Shown piece by piece: positions 45,772 to 56,200 of a stretch of 64,000 nt of DNA (positions within the stretch are counted from its first letter, which is position 1; each line of letters begins with the position of its first letter). Source of the stretch: Cystobacter fuscus DSM 2262 (lineage in GTDB: Bacteria > Myxococcota > Myxococcia > Myxococcales > Myxococcaceae). Where the stretch lies: contig NZ_ANAH02000001.1 in the NCBI RefSeq assembly GCF_000335475.2, positions 930,001 through 994,000 on the forward strand. Direction: 5' to 3'. The notes beneath the pieces were generated by a model. The model was not told where the DNA came from. It saw only the letters and a list, made by a program, of their open reading frames with translations, and did not search any database. The position numbers and the translations under genes were made by a program.

Positions 45772-48700
45772 ATGACGCCCATGCGATTCACGTTCCTTGA
45801 ACCCTTCAGGAGGAATGCGTGGTCGTTCGCACTGCTCTTCCTGGTGGCCGTGGCCCTGCCAACCGACTGTCAAACAGACGCGCCGCCGGGCGAGCCACCC
45901 ACACCGCAAGCGCGGCCCCTGCGCAACAGCACCGCCTGGGTCTTCCTGCGCCAGAAGGTGGACCTGAGCCCGGCCTTCGAGATGAAGGACTGGGGTGCGC
46001 GCGGACGCTTCGTCGTGGAGCAACTCCAGTCCGTGGCCCGCGCCAGCCAGGGCGATCTCCGCACCCAGCTGCGGAGCCAGGGCGTGGAGCACCAGCCCTA
46101 CTGGCTCCTCAACGCCATCCGCGTGAAAGCGGACGACGAGACCCTCAAGGCCCTGGCCCGGCGGCCCGACGTCGAGCGCATCCTCCTGGAGGAGAAGTAC
46201 CGCATCCCGACGCCACGCCCCGGGGTGAGGCTGCAACCCACGCCCGGAGCCCTCGAGTGGAACGTCGCCCGCGTCCGCGCCCCCGAGGTCTGGTCCACCT
46301 TCGGCATCCGCGGCGAGGGCATCGTCATCGGCAGCATCGACACCGGCGTCCAGTTCGACCACCCCGCGCTGGCCCGGCAGTACCGCGGGCGTCTCCCGGA
46401 TGGGAGCCTGGCTCACGACTACAACTGGTTCGATCCCTCCCAGGTCTGCGGAAGCCCCTCGCTGGCGCCCTGCGACAACATCGGCCACGGCACGCACACC
46501 CTGGGCACCATCGCGGGGGATGATGACGGCGGCAACCAGATTGGCGTGGCGCCGGGCGTGCGGTGGGTGGCCGCCAAGGGCTGCGAGGAGCTGAGCTGCT
46601 CGACCGAGGCGCTGCTGGCCGCTGGCCAGTGGATGCTCGCCCCCACGGATCTGAGCGGCAACAACCCGCGGCCGGATCTGCGGCCGCACATCATCAACAA
46701 CTCGTGGGCAGATGGGCCGACGGATCCCTTCTTCCGGCCCATCGTGCAGGCCTGGGTCGCCGCGGGCATCTTCCCCGTCTTCTCCGTCGGCAACCCCGAG
46801 CCGGCCACCTGCGGCAGCGTGGGCGTGCCGGCCGCGTACCCCGAGAGCTATGGGGTCGGCGCCTTCGACAGCAACGGGAACATCGCCTCCTTCTCCGCCC
46901 GGGGCCCCTCGGCTTTCGAGGGCCTCACCCGGCCCGACATCGCCGCGCCCGGCGTGGACATCCGCAGCAGCATGCCGGGCAACGGCTACAGCTCCTTCAG
47001 CGGCACCTCCATGGCGGCGCCTCACGTGGCGGCCACGGTGGCGCTGATGTGGTCCGCGGCTCCGTCGCTGATGGGCGACGTGGCGGCCACCCGCGCGCTG
47101 CTCGATGCGTCGGCGGTGGACCGGGAAGATCTGAGCTGCGGAGGCACGCCGGGAGACAACAACGTCTGGGGGGAGGGCCAGCTCGACGCCTTCGCCGCCG
47201 TGGAGCGCTCTCCCGTCGGGCCCACCGGCATCGTGAACGGCGTGGTGACCGATGCGTCCACCGGGGCCCCCCTGGCCGGCGCGCGGGTCGTGGCCGAGGG
47301 ACCCATCTCACGGGAAACGCTCACGGATGCGGAGGGCCGGTACTCCCTGACGCTGCCGGTGGGGACGTATCGCGTCTCCGCCACCCTCTTCGGCTACGAG
47401 CGCCAGAGCGTGGAGGGCGTGGTGGTGACCGAGGGCGGCGTCGTCCGCCTGGACTTCGCGCTGCGCCCGGTGCCGGTGCACACCGTCTCGGGCCGGGTGC
47501 TCGACACCTCCGGGGCCCCCATCGCCTTCGCCCGCGTCACCCTCCTGAACACGCCCCTGCCCACCGCCCTCACCGACGCGGCCGGCACCTGGCGCATCGA
47601 AGACGTGCCGGAGGGCGAGTACGACGTGCGGGTGGAGGCGGACGGCTGCTTCCTGCCGCGCACCGAGCACCTGGTCGTCGACGGCGACGAGTCGCTGGAC
47701 CTGGTGCTGGAGTCCCGGACGGACGCCCACGGTTACTCCTGCCGGTACGAGCCGCCCACCTATGTCGAGGCCACCACGCCCCTGCCGCTCAGTGGTGATG
47801 ACAGCGGGGTCCAGGTGACCCTGCCCTTCGCCTTCACCCTCTACGGCCAGACGTACGGTGCCGCCTACGTCTCCACCAACGGCCACCTGAACTTCCTCGA
47901 ACTCAACACGAGCTTCGTCAACGAGCCCCTCCCCAGCCCGCTCCCGCCCAACGCCGCCATCTATGCCCTCTGGGACGATCTCCTCGTCGACGGGGAATCC
48001 AGGGTGCTGACGCTGACGAGGGGCTCGGCCCCCGAGCGTGAGTTCGTCATCGAGTGGCGCAACGTGGCCTTCCTCAGCGACGTGTCCCAGCGCGTCGACT
48101 TCGAGATCATCCTCTCCGAGCGGGGAGACATCCTCCTGCAGTACCGCGGCATCTCCGACGCCGGGTTCGAAAGGGGAGAGTCGGCCACGGTGGGCATCGA
48201 GAACGAGACGGGAACCGTCGGGTTGCAGTACTCGTTCAACACGCCCACGCTGAGCGATGAGCGGGCGATCCGCTTCACCCTGCCCCCCAACGGCTTCATC
48301 GAGGGCGTGGTGACCGACGCCAATGACGGCCTGCCACTCTCCGGCGCCACCGTGCGCGCGCTCGAGGGGGACCAGGAGGTGCGCGCGGTCACCACCGGCG
48401 CGGACGGCCGCTACCGCATGCAGCTCTTCCTGGGCACGTACACGCTGGAGGCCTCCGCGCCGAACTACGTCACCGAGACGGACACGGTGACGCTCTCCAC
48501 GGACGGCCAGGTGGTGGAACACAACTGGGTGCTGCGCACGGCGCGCGCCGTGCTCGAACCCACCGTGCTCGAGTTCATCGTGCCGCGAGGCGAGCGGCGG
48601 ACCCAGGACCTGACCCTGCGCAACACGGGCTCCGCGCCCCTCGGGTGGACGTTGCAGGAGGCGGGCGGCGACCGGGTGGGCGTCGTCTCCCGGCGCGGGC

Positions 48701-50145
48701 TCACCCGCGGCCTGAAATATGACCCGAACAGCCACACCACGCGGGAGGTCTTCGGCGCCGGGGCACGGCCCGGCTGGGCACCGACGCTGGCGGGAGACGT
48801 CCTGAGGAGCTGGCCGGCCACGGGGCTCGGGCTGCCCTGGGGCGTGGGCTACACGGGCAACGTCTGGCTCTCGGATGCTCCCGGCAAGAGCAACCACGAG
48901 TTCACCGTGGACGGGATGACCACGGGACGCAGCTGGCTGGCACCGTGGGCGGGGGACTGGCTGGCGGACATGGCCCACGACGCGGGCCGCGGCCTGATGT
49001 GCCAGCTCAACGTCGGAGGTGACAACGGCATCTACTGCTGGGAGCCGGACACCGGCGACGTGGTGGACTCCATCACGGGCGAGTTCCCCTGGACCGCGAT
49101 CTCGCAGCGAGGCCTGGCCTACCGGCCCGATGACGACACCTTCTACGTCGGTGGCTGGAACGAGGGCATCATCTACCACGTCAAGGGGCTGTCCCATCCG
49201 GACAGGGGCGCGGTGATTGGCCAGTGCGGCCCGCCGGATGGCAGCATCTCCGGCCTGGCCTGGAATCCGTCCTTCCAAGTGCTCTGGATGGCCACCAATG
49301 GCCCGAGCGACACCCTCTACGAACTCAACCCGGAGACCTGCACGGTGCTGGCGACCCTGGCGCACCCCACTCCCGGCTTCAGCGGTGGTGGCCTGGAGCT
49401 GGATGAGCGAGGCAACCTGTGGATGGTCAGTCAGAGCACCTCCCAGGTGTACCTCGTCGAGAGCGGCGTGCCGGTCTTCTCGGACGTGCCCTGGCTCTCG
49501 GAGAGCCCCGAGCGCGGAAGGCTGTCCGTTGGCCGCGAGCAGCGGATCGCCGTCACGGCCGATGCCTCGGGCCTGGAGCCGGGCGTCTACCACGCCACGC
49601 TGTACCTCCAGGGCAACAGCGGGCGCGAGCCCACGCTGCAGGTGCGCGTCGTCCTCATCGTGCCGGAGTACTACCAGGGCGTGAACGCGGGAGCTGGCTC
49701 CCATGTCGACCGCGCGGGCAACCTCTGGGCGCCCGACCGGCGGTACGACCGAGGGAGCTGGGGATACGTCGACTCGTCCCGGGAGGTCCGGACCGGCTCC
49801 TCCATCCGCGGCACGGACGAGGATCCGCTCTACCAGACGGGGCGGCGTGGCTTCTTCGAGTACCGCTTCGATGGCCTGCCGCCGGGCGTGTACCAGCTCG
49901 ACCTGCGCTTCGCGGAGATCCAGGACAAGCGGCGCCGGGAGCGCCTCTTCGACGTGGTGGCGGAGCAGACCCTCCTGCTGCCGGCGCATGACATCGCGGG
50001 CGAGGTGGGCAGGTTGACGGCGGATGACCACGGATTCTTCCTCGAGGTCACCGACGGCCAGCTCAACCTCCGATTCATTCCGCGCGAGGGTTACGGGGAG
50101 CCGCTCGTCAACGCCCTGCGGATCATCCACCGGCCGGATCGATAG
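45772..50145 (+). CDS. large secreted subtilase with carboxypeptidase-regulatory and malectin-like modules
   Basis: 1457-residue secreted serine protease of family S8. Signal sequence AWSFALLFLVAVALPTDC, an inhibitor-like prodomain (about 45-150), and a catalytic domain with D190 (GSIDTGVQ), H239 (GHGTHTLG), oxyanion Asn (IINNSWADG) and S413 (SGTSMAAPH). Then beta-sandwich repeats of carboxypeptidase-regulatory type (GIVNGVVTDASTGAPLAGARV; HTVSGRVLDTSGAPIAFARV; GFIEGVVTDANDGLPLSGATV), a nidogen-like insert (about 655-840), a beta-propeller-like region, and a C-terminal malectin-like domain (YQGVNAGAGSHVDRAGNLWAPD). Probably a predatory or nutritional exoprotease with glycan-binding parts. GGGGGAG precedes ATG 45772. 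Confidence 0.92.
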   Translation: MTPMRFTFLEPFRRNAWSFALLFLVAVALPTDCQTDAPPGEPPTPQARPLRNSTAWVFLRQKVDLSPAFEMKDWGARGRFVVEQLQSVARASQGDLRTQLRSQGVEHQPYWLLNAIRVKADDETLKALARRPDVERILLEEKYRIPTPRPGVRLQPTPGALEWNVARVRAPEVWSTFGIRGEGIVIGSIDTGVQFDHPALARQYRGRLPDGSLAHDYNWFDPSQVCGSPSLAPCDNIGHGTHTLGTIAGDDDGGNQIGVAPGVRWVAAKGCEELSCSTEALLAAGQWMLAPTDLSGNNPRPDLRPHIINNSWADGPTDPFFRPIVQAWVAAGIFPVFSVGNPEPATCGSVGVPAAYPESYGVGAFDSNGNIASFSARGPSAFEGLTRPDIAAPGVDIRSSMPGNGYSSFSGTSMAAPHVAATVALMWSAAPSLMGDVAATRALLDASAVDREDLSCGGTPGDNNVWGEGQLDAFAAVERSPVGPTGIVNGVVTDASTGAPLAGARVVAEGPISRETLTDAEGRYSLTLPVGTYRVSATLFGYERQSVEGVVVTEGGVVRLDFALRPVPVHTVSGRVLDTSGAPIAFARVTLLNTPLPTALTDAAGTWRIEDVPEGEYDVRVEADGCFLPRTEHLVVDGDESLDLVLESRTDAHGYSCRYEPPTYVEATTPLPLSGDDSGVQVTLPFAFTLYGQTYGAAYVSTNGHLNFLELNTSFVNEPLPSPLPPNAAIYALWDDLLVDGESRVLTLTRGSAPEREFVIEWRNVAFLSDVSQRVDFEIILSERGDILLQYRGISDAGFERGESATVGIENETGTVGLQYSFNTPTLSDERAIRFTLPPNGFIEGVVTDANDGLPLSGATVRALEGDQEVRAVTTGADGRYRMQLFLGTYTLEASAPNYVTETDTVTLSTDGQVVEHNWVLRTARAVLEPTVLEFIVPRGERRTQDLTLRNTGSAPLGWTLQEAGGDRVGVVSRRGLTRGLKYDPNSHTTREVFGAGARPGWAPTLAGDVLRSWPATGLGLPWGVGYTGNVWLSDAPGKSNHEFTVDGMTTGRSWLAPWAGDWLADMAHDAGRGLMCQLNVGGDNGIYCWEPDTGDVVDSITGEFPWTAISQRGLAYRPDDDTFYVGGWNEGIIYHVKGLSHPDRGAVIGQCGPPDGSISGLAWNPSFQVLWMATNGPSDTLYELNPETCTVLATLAHPTPGFSGGGLELDERGNLWMVSQSTSQVYLVESGVPVFSDVPWLSESPERGRLSVGREQRIAVTADASGLEPGVYHATLYLQGNSGREPTLQVRVVLIVPEYYQGVNAGAGSHVDRAGNLWAPDRRYDRGSWGYVDSSREVRTGSSIRGTDEDPLYQTGRRGFFEYRFDGLPPGVYQLDLRFAEIQDKRRRERLFDVVAEQTLLLPAHDIAGEVGRLTADDHGFFLEVTDGQLNLRFIPREGYGEPLVNALRIIHRPDR

Positions 50146-50158
50146 GACCCGGCAGGCT

Positions 50159-50310
50159 CCCCAGGCAAGGTGTCAGACGATTCGTAGGGGACCAGGCCCC
50201 AGGCAAGGTGTCAGACGATTCGTAGGGGACGAATCCTCGGAGACGAATCCTCTGACACCTTCCCGGACGAATCCTCTGACACCTTCCCGGGGGGGGACAC
50301 CTTCCCGGGG
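50159..50310. repeat. cluster of direct and inverted copies of a dispersed repeat
   Basis: Two identical 34-bp direct repeats (50159-50192 and 50197-50230) carry AAGGTGTCAGACGATTCGT. They are followed by two tandem copies of the inverted form ACGAATCCTCTGACACCTT (50243-50261 and 50267-50285) and a partial one (50296-50310, GACACCTTCCCGGGG). Direct and inverted copies can pair into a long hairpin. The cluster fills the gap between the subtilase and DUF885 genes and may act as a terminator; the same unit recurs at 53119-53237. Confidence 0.85.
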
Positions 50311-50364
50311 CGCCTCGTGGGGGCGGGGGTATGCTGGCCCGCCACCCCACAGAGAGGACGGTTC

Positions 50365-52134
50365 ATGCTGGAAGCAGTCCCCGCGGAGGAGAACGAGAAG
50401 AACGCCGCCACGGCCACGCTCCGCGCGCTGATCGCGAGCGAGTGGCAGTACCAGCTCGAGCACTGCCCCACCTATGCGTCGGTGCTGGGCGACCGCCGCT
50501 GGAACGACCGCTGGGACGACCGGAGCCTCACCGCCATCGAGGCGGACCATCAGCACAACCTCCAGATTCTCGCGCGGCTCCAGGAGTTGGATCGCCAGCG
50601 GCTCCCGGCCGAGGACCAGCTCACCTACGACCTGTTCCGCCGCGACTACGAGCTGTGGATCGAGGAGCACCGGCTCAAGTGGCACCTGCTGCCCACCAAC
50701 CATATGGGAGGAATCCCCGAGGGCATCAAACAGCCTCCGGGCCTCCAGACGGCCTACCAGCTCGCCGACACGCTGCGCTTCTCGACGACGCAGGACTACG
50801 AGGAGTGGATTGCCCGCCTCGACGGCTTCGGCACCTACGTGGACCAGATCGTCGCGCTCATGCGCGAGGGCATGAGTGAGCGCCTCATGTATCCCCGGGT
50901 CGTCCTGCAGCGCATTCCGCCCCAGCTCGAGAAGCAGCTGGTGGACGACCCCACGAGGAGCGGGTTCTACGGTCCCTTCACGCGCTTTCCCGCCAGCATC
51001 CCCGCGTCCGAGCAACAGCGGCTGTCCGCCGCCGGCCATGCCGCCATCGCGCGCGGGGTGCTGCCCGCGCTCACGCGCTTCCACCAGTTCCTGACCTCCG
51101 AGTACCTCCCCGCCGCGCCCGAGCAGGTGGGCGCCTGGCAGTTGCCGGAGGGGCAGGCGCTGTATGGCTTCTTCGCTCGCAAGTACACGACGACGAACCT
51201 GCTGCCGGAGCAGATCCACGAGCTCGGGCTGGCCGAGGTCCAGCGCATCCACGCCGAGATGGAAGCGGTGAAGGAGAAGACGGGCTTCCGGGGCGCGCTC
51301 CACGAGTTCTTCCAGTTCCTGCGCACGGACCCCCGCTTCTATTGCAAGAGCGGCGAGGAGTTGCTGCTGCGCTATCGCGCCCTCGCCAAGCAGATCGACC
51401 CGCGCATGGTGAAGCTGTTCAAGACCCTGCCGCGGCAGCCTTATGGCGTCGAGCCGACCCCGGAAGCCATGGCCCCGGATGCCACCACGGGCTTCTACTA
51501 CCCCGCCGCGTCCGACGGCTCGCGCCCTGGCACGTACCTGGTGAATCTCTATCGTCCCGAGACGCGGCCCACCTGGGAGATGGTGCCCCTCACGCTGCAC
51601 GAGGCCATGCCCGGACACCACCTGCAGACGTCACTCGCCGCCGAGCAGGAGCAGCTCCCCGACTTCCGGCGCTACGGCTACCACGTGGCCTACGGCGAGG
51701 GCTGGGCGCTCTACTGCGAGACGCTGGGAGACGAGCTCGGTTTGTACGACGATCCGTACGACAAGTTCGGCCAGCTCTCCTACGACATGTGGCGCGCCGT
51801 GCGGCTGGTGGTGGACACCGGCATGCATGCCCGGGGCTGGAGCCGGCAGCAGGCCATCGACTACTTCCTGGAGAACGCACCGCGTCAGCCCCTGGACGTC
51901 ATCAACGAGGTCGACCGCTACCTCGTCTGGCCGGGTCAGGCCCTGGCCTACAAGGTCGGACAGCTCAAGTTTCGCGAGCTGCGCGCGCGGGCCGAGCGCG
52001 AGCTGGGCGCGCGCTTCGACGTCCGCGAGTTCCATGACGTGGTGTTGCTCGGCGGCTCCCTCCCGCTGGACATCCTGGAGCAGCGCGTCGAGGCGTGGGT
52101 GGCCAGGACCCGCCTCGCCTTAAAGGGAGGATGA
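50365..52134 (+). CDS. DUF885-family zinc peptidase-like protein
   Basis: 589 residues, no signal peptide. The metal-binding motif HEAMPGHH (H412-H419) and YHVAYGEGWALYCETLGDELG further on are the signatures of DUF885, a family of thermolysin-superfamily-like metallopeptidases found in many bacteria. Conserved surrounding elements include YPRVVLQRIPPQ and FYYPAASDGSRPGTYLVNLYRPETRP. AGAGGACG precedes ATG 50365. The methyltransferase gene follows after 95 bp on the same strand. Substrates are not known to me. Confidence 0.9.
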   Translation: MLEAVPAEENEKNAATATLRALIASEWQYQLEHCPTYASVLGDRRWNDRWDDRSLTAIEADHQHNLQILARLQELDRQRLPAEDQLTYDLFRRDYELWIEEHRLKWHLLPTNHMGGIPEGIKQPPGLQTAYQLADTLRFSTTQDYEEWIARLDGFGTYVDQIVALMREGMSERLMYPRVVLQRIPPQLEKQLVDDPTRSGFYGPFTRFPASIPASEQQRLSAAGHAAIARGVLPALTRFHQFLTSEYLPAAPEQVGAWQLPEGQALYGFFARKYTTTNLLPEQIHELGLAEVQRIHAEMEAVKEKTGFRGALHEFFQFLRTDPRFYCKSGEELLLRYRALAKQIDPRMVKLFKTLPRQPYGVEPTPEAMAPDATTGFYYPAASDGSRPGTYLVNLYRPETRPTWEMVPLTLHEAMPGHHLQTSLAAEQEQLPDFRRYGYHVAYGEGWALYCETLGDELGLYDDPYDKFGQLSYDMWRAVRLVVDTGMHARGWSRQQAIDYFLENAPRQPLDVINEVDRYLVWPGQALAYKVGQLKFRELRARAERELGARFDVREFHDVVLLGGSLPLDILEQRVEAWVARTRLALKGG

Positions 52135-52229
52135 GCCCCGTTGCGCCCTGGCGGCGAGCGGCACGACGGGTCGCGTGGTCGTTCCCGCGACTCGGGTTAG
52201 GGTGGCGCCCCTTTCGTGGAGGATGTCAC

Positions 52230-53096
52230 ATGAGACGAGTACTGCTCACCGCCGTGATTCCCACCCTGCTGCTCTCCGGTTGCGCCAGCACCACCGCCGC
52301 GACGCCCACGGAGCGCCCCACGTCGGCGGCCACCCCCCCCACCGTTGCCGCGCTCGACGAAGCGCTCTCCGGCGCCTGGCGAGATCCGAAGAATGTCGCC
52401 CGTGACGTGCACCGCCATCCGAAGCAGACGCTGGGATTCTTCGGCGTCACGCCGGACCAGACGGTCATCGAGATCACCCCCGGCGGTGGCTGGTACAGCG
52501 AGATCCTCGCGCCCTACCTGCGCGACAAGGGCCACTACGTCGCCGCGGTGTGGGACGACGCGATCCCCGGTCAGCCCAAGTACCGCTACGAGTCCAACCA
52601 GAAGCTGCGCGAGAAGTTCGCCGGCAACGCCGCGGTCTACGGCACGCCCGACGTGCGCGTGTTCGATCCCGCGAAGCCGGACTTCGGCGCCGCCGGGTCG
52701 GCCGACACGGTGCTCACGTTCCGCAACGCGCACAACTGGGTCAGCGACGGCACCGCACCGGCGTACTTCAAGGCGTTCTACGACGTGTTGAAGCCAGGAG
52801 GCACCCTGGGCGTCGTCGATCACCGCGCCAAACCGGGGACCGACCTCGAGGAGATGAAGAAGTCCGGCTATCTGACCGAGGAGCTGGTCATCGAGCTGGC
52901 CCAGGGCGCTGGGTTCGTGCTCGCGGACAGGAGCGAAATCAACGCCAACCCGAAGGACACCACCGACCATCCCAAAGGCGTGTGGACCTTGCCGCCCAGC
53001 AACAGGCACGACGCGGCCGACGATGCGAAGTACCAGGCCATCGGAGAGAGCGACCGCATGACGCTGCGCTTCACCAAGCCCACCAGCGCCCGGTAA
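52230..53096 (+). CDS. lipoprotein with class I methyltransferase-like fold
   Basis: 288 residues. Lipobox LLLSGC (Cys near residue 17), an Ala/Thr/Pro-rich linker, then a Rossmann-like domain with a SAM-binding type motif VIEITPGGGWYSEILAPYL (about 80-98), ADTVLTFRNAHNWV, and FYDVLKPGGTLGVVDHRA. A lipid-anchored, exported methyltransferase would lack SAM outside the cytoplasm, so the family may have another activity, but it is common in proteobacteria. GGAGG precedes ATG 52230. Confidence 0.85.
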   Translation: MRRVLLTAVIPTLLLSGCASTTAATPTERPTSAATPPTVAALDEALSGAWRDPKNVARDVHRHPKQTLGFFGVTPDQTVIEITPGGGWYSEILAPYLRDKGHYVAAVWDDAIPGQPKYRYESNQKLREKFAGNAAVYGTPDVRVFDPAKPDFGAAGSADTVLTFRNAHNWVSDGTAPAYFKAFYDVLKPGGTLGVVDHRAKPGTDLEEMKKSGYLTEELVIELAQGAGFVLADRSEINANPKDTTDHPKGVWTLPPSNRHDAADDAKYQAIGESDRMTLRFTKPTSAR

Positions 53097-53118
53097 TGAA
53101 CGGGTGAAGGCGGGGGGG

Positions 53119-53137
53119 AAGGTGTCAGAGCATTCGA
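53119..53137 (+). repeat. dispersed repeat unit, direct copy
   Basis: AAGGTGTCAGAGCATTCGA, a variant of the unit at 50167-50185. It lies 22 bp after the methyltransferase stop and faces the inverted copy at 53219-53237, so the two can pair. Confidence 0.75.
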
Positions 53138-53202
53138 GCCTCCCCCTCCCACGAGGCACCTGACCTCCTGCCTGCTCGGCGGCGCGCGGTCACGACGCGC
53201 TC

Positions 53203-53237
53203 CTACGAGTCGTCTCCTACGAGTCGTCTGACACCTT
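53203..53237 (-). repeat. dispersed repeat unit, inverted, overlapping the kinase stop codon
   Basis: On the minus strand 53217-53237 reads AAGGTGTCAGACGACTCGT followed by AG: it encodes the last six residues KVSDDS and the TAG stop of the giant kinase gene. The 13 bp CTACGAGTCGTCT is repeated in tandem (53203-53215 and 53217-53229). The unit matches the repeat cluster at 50159-50310. Confidence 0.8.
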
Positions 53238-56200
53238 GTCCTCGGTTTTGGAGTCCCCCCAACGCTGGCGGGCCAGCTCGAGGGTGCGGGCATTCTCGGG
53301 CACCTGGCGCAGGAAGCGCTCGCGCGCGGTGGTGTCGGGAATATCGGAGGCGCGCTCGTGCACATACCTCGAGGCCTGGCGCAAGGCGGACTCTCCCGCG
53401 CTGACCTCGCCCAGGGCAAGGCAGGCTTCCGCCAGCGCCAGGTACAAGGACACCGCATACACGCCCGTGGTGCCCATCCGCTCCATCTCCTGGACGCCGA
53501 GTTGCGCCACCTGTCGCGCCTCCTCGGCACGCTCCTGGGACAGCAGGATGGAACTGAGAACGCCGCGCGCGAAAAGCAGGCAGACCGCGAAGGGAGACAG
53601 CAGCTCACACGCCTTGCGTGCAAACGATTCCGCCTCGTGGAACTCGCCCTGAGCCCTCACCACCTGAGCCACGGTGGCGTACCCCATGCCTCGTCTGTAG
53701 ACCGGGGCGTCCTCACTGTCCACCCACTCGTGCGCCAGCGAGTAGGCCTCCTGCTGGTGTATCGGCTCGGAGCTTTGGGAGAGCGCATGGAGCAGGAAGT
53801 AGCGGCCATGGGGTGCCATGAGGTGCTGCTCCGTCCGAAGCGTGGTGGCCAGGGCCTCCCGGAGAAATTTCACGGCGCGGGGCTGGTCGCCCAGAGCGGT
53901 CAGACAGTAGCCCGAGACGATTTGCATCATGCATGCATCGCGCTCCGTGCCCACCTCGAGGAAGTCGCGCATCGCCAACTCCGCGAGCGAGAAGGCCTGC
54001 CACGGCTTGTTCTCGAAGAAGTGGATGAGCTGGCTCTTCAACGACCTCACCCAGCCACGCGTCATGGCGTCATGCGCCATGACGTCGGCCCCCGCCTCCA
54101 GGATGCGCCCGAGCATGGCTTCCGCCCCCTGGTACCCGCCATTCCAGGACGACGTGGAGCCCAGTTCGGCGAGGGCCTCCGTGTAGACCGCCACCGCCTC
54201 GGGCTCCGGCCTGGTGAGCAGCAGCTGTCCACCCAGCCGAGCCGCCTCCTCCTGGTTCCCGGAGAAGCCGTTCGCGAGAATCAACCCCCCCGACAGCCAG
54301 CACCACAGGGTGCTGCCCGCCTTGAGCGCGGGAAGCACCGGAGTGCCGAGCTCCAAGGCCCTTGGCAACTGCTCCATCCAGAGGGCCACCAGGGCCTGGA
54401 GCGCACGCAGGCGGGTGAAGACCTCGCCGCTCACCCCGCAGGCCAACGCCGCGTCGGCGCACCGCATCGTCCCCTGCAAGTCATGGCGCTCGAAGAATTG
54501 CTCGGCGGCCTGGGTATGGAAATGGGCGGCGCGCTCCGGCCGTTGGCCGAGCTGGTAGTGGTGGGCGAGCACCATCGCATCGGACTCGCCCCCGCGCTCC
54601 AGCCAGGCGCCGGCCAGCCGGTGGCCCACGGGCCGATGGGCCTCGGGGACCAGGCCATGGGCCGCGTCCACCACCAGGGCGTGGCGAAAGCGGTACTCTG
54701 CCTCTGAGGAGAAACGGCTCTCCGGCTGTGGCTCGATGACCTCCTGATCCACGAACCGCCGCAGGTGCTCCTCCAGCTTGCCGTCCGGCATCTGCTCTCC
54801 CAACAACTCCCGCACGCCCCCTGACCAGAAGGTACGTCCGAAGAAGCTGGCGGCGAGCAGCACCTGTCTGGCTTCCGGCTCCATCCGCATCAGCCGGGCC
54901 TGGAGCATGGCGAGGACCGTCTCCGGTGGCGCCTCCCCGCGCCCCTCCACCTCCATGCGGATGAGCTCCTCCAGGAAGAGGGCATTGCCATCGGACTGCT
55001 CCACCACGCGCCGCACGACGGAGTCGGTCGCCCGCGGTCCCAGCACCTCGCGCACCAGTTGGGCACCGGCCTTGGGGCTGAGCCCGTTGAGCGGCATCTC
55101 CAGCACGCGCCGGGCCCAGAGGCCGGGGAAGAGCTCCTTCACCTCCGGCCGCGCCAACGCCAGCACCATGAAGGGGTGCTCGGCCAGCGCCCGCAGGGCC
55201 TCGTCCACCAGCTTCACGGTGAGCGCGTCACTCCAGTGCAGGTCCTCCAGCACCAGCAGCACCGGATCGTGGGCGCACTCGGCCCGGAGGAAGTTCACCA
55301 GCGCCTTGCCCACCAGGGCGCTCATCAGTCGTGGGTCCTGCCGGGCCGCGCGCAACCGGGGGCTCTCCTCCTCGGGGAAGGGGATGGCGCAGAGCTCACC
55401 CAGGAACTCGGCCGTCTCCCGCGCTTCGGGGAGCGGCAGGTGCCGGGCCACGCGCTCGTACAACCGCGTACGGCGCGCCTCCAGGTTGGCCACCTCCACG
55501 ACGCCACACAGCCGCCGCAGCGCCTGACCCAGCAGATTGGAGGCGGCTCCGGTACTCATCGGATCGCCGCGCCCCAGCAGCACCAGGGCCTGGGGGGCCT
55601 TGCGCTCGATACGGCGGAGGAACTCGTGGCGCAGCCGGGACTTGCCCGTGCCCGGCGGAGCCATCACCAGCAGGGCACGGGCGGCGGGCTCCTCCATGCA
55701 GGAGGTGAAGGTGAACTCGAGCAGGGCCAGCTCCTGGGCGCGGCCCACGCAGGGGGTGGGCTTGCCCAGCAGGGGGCGGGACTCGTCGGTTCCGAGCCGC
55801 TCACCGTGCAGCAGGTAGGTGCCCGCGGCGGAGCGGGACAGCTGGAAGCCGGGACCGAGCAGCCCGGCCGTCACCTCGTCCAGCACGACGAGGGACGAGG
55901 AGGCGCCTGGCCCCTCCACCTCGCGCAGCAGTTGCCCCGCCCTGTCCATGGCGGAGCCCACCGGCAGGCGCTGGTTCAGGACCCCGAGCCCGGTCACCAG
56001 AACCACCTCGGCGTCCGGCCAGCGCTCCTTGAAGGTCAGGGCGCAACGGCCCGCCAGGGCCGCCTGGTCCGTGGCGGTGTCGCGCTCCAGCACCAGCGTG
56101 GCCGCCAGCGAGCCGTCCGCCAGCAGTTCCACCCGGCCTCCATAGGGCATCAGCATCGTGCGCAGCGCATCGCGCAGCGAGCGCCCGTGGGTCTCATCCT

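Noticed and set aside
50159-50310. Possible CRISPR array
   Set aside because: Units occur in both orientations, spacing is irregular and there are too few copies; no cas genes are present.
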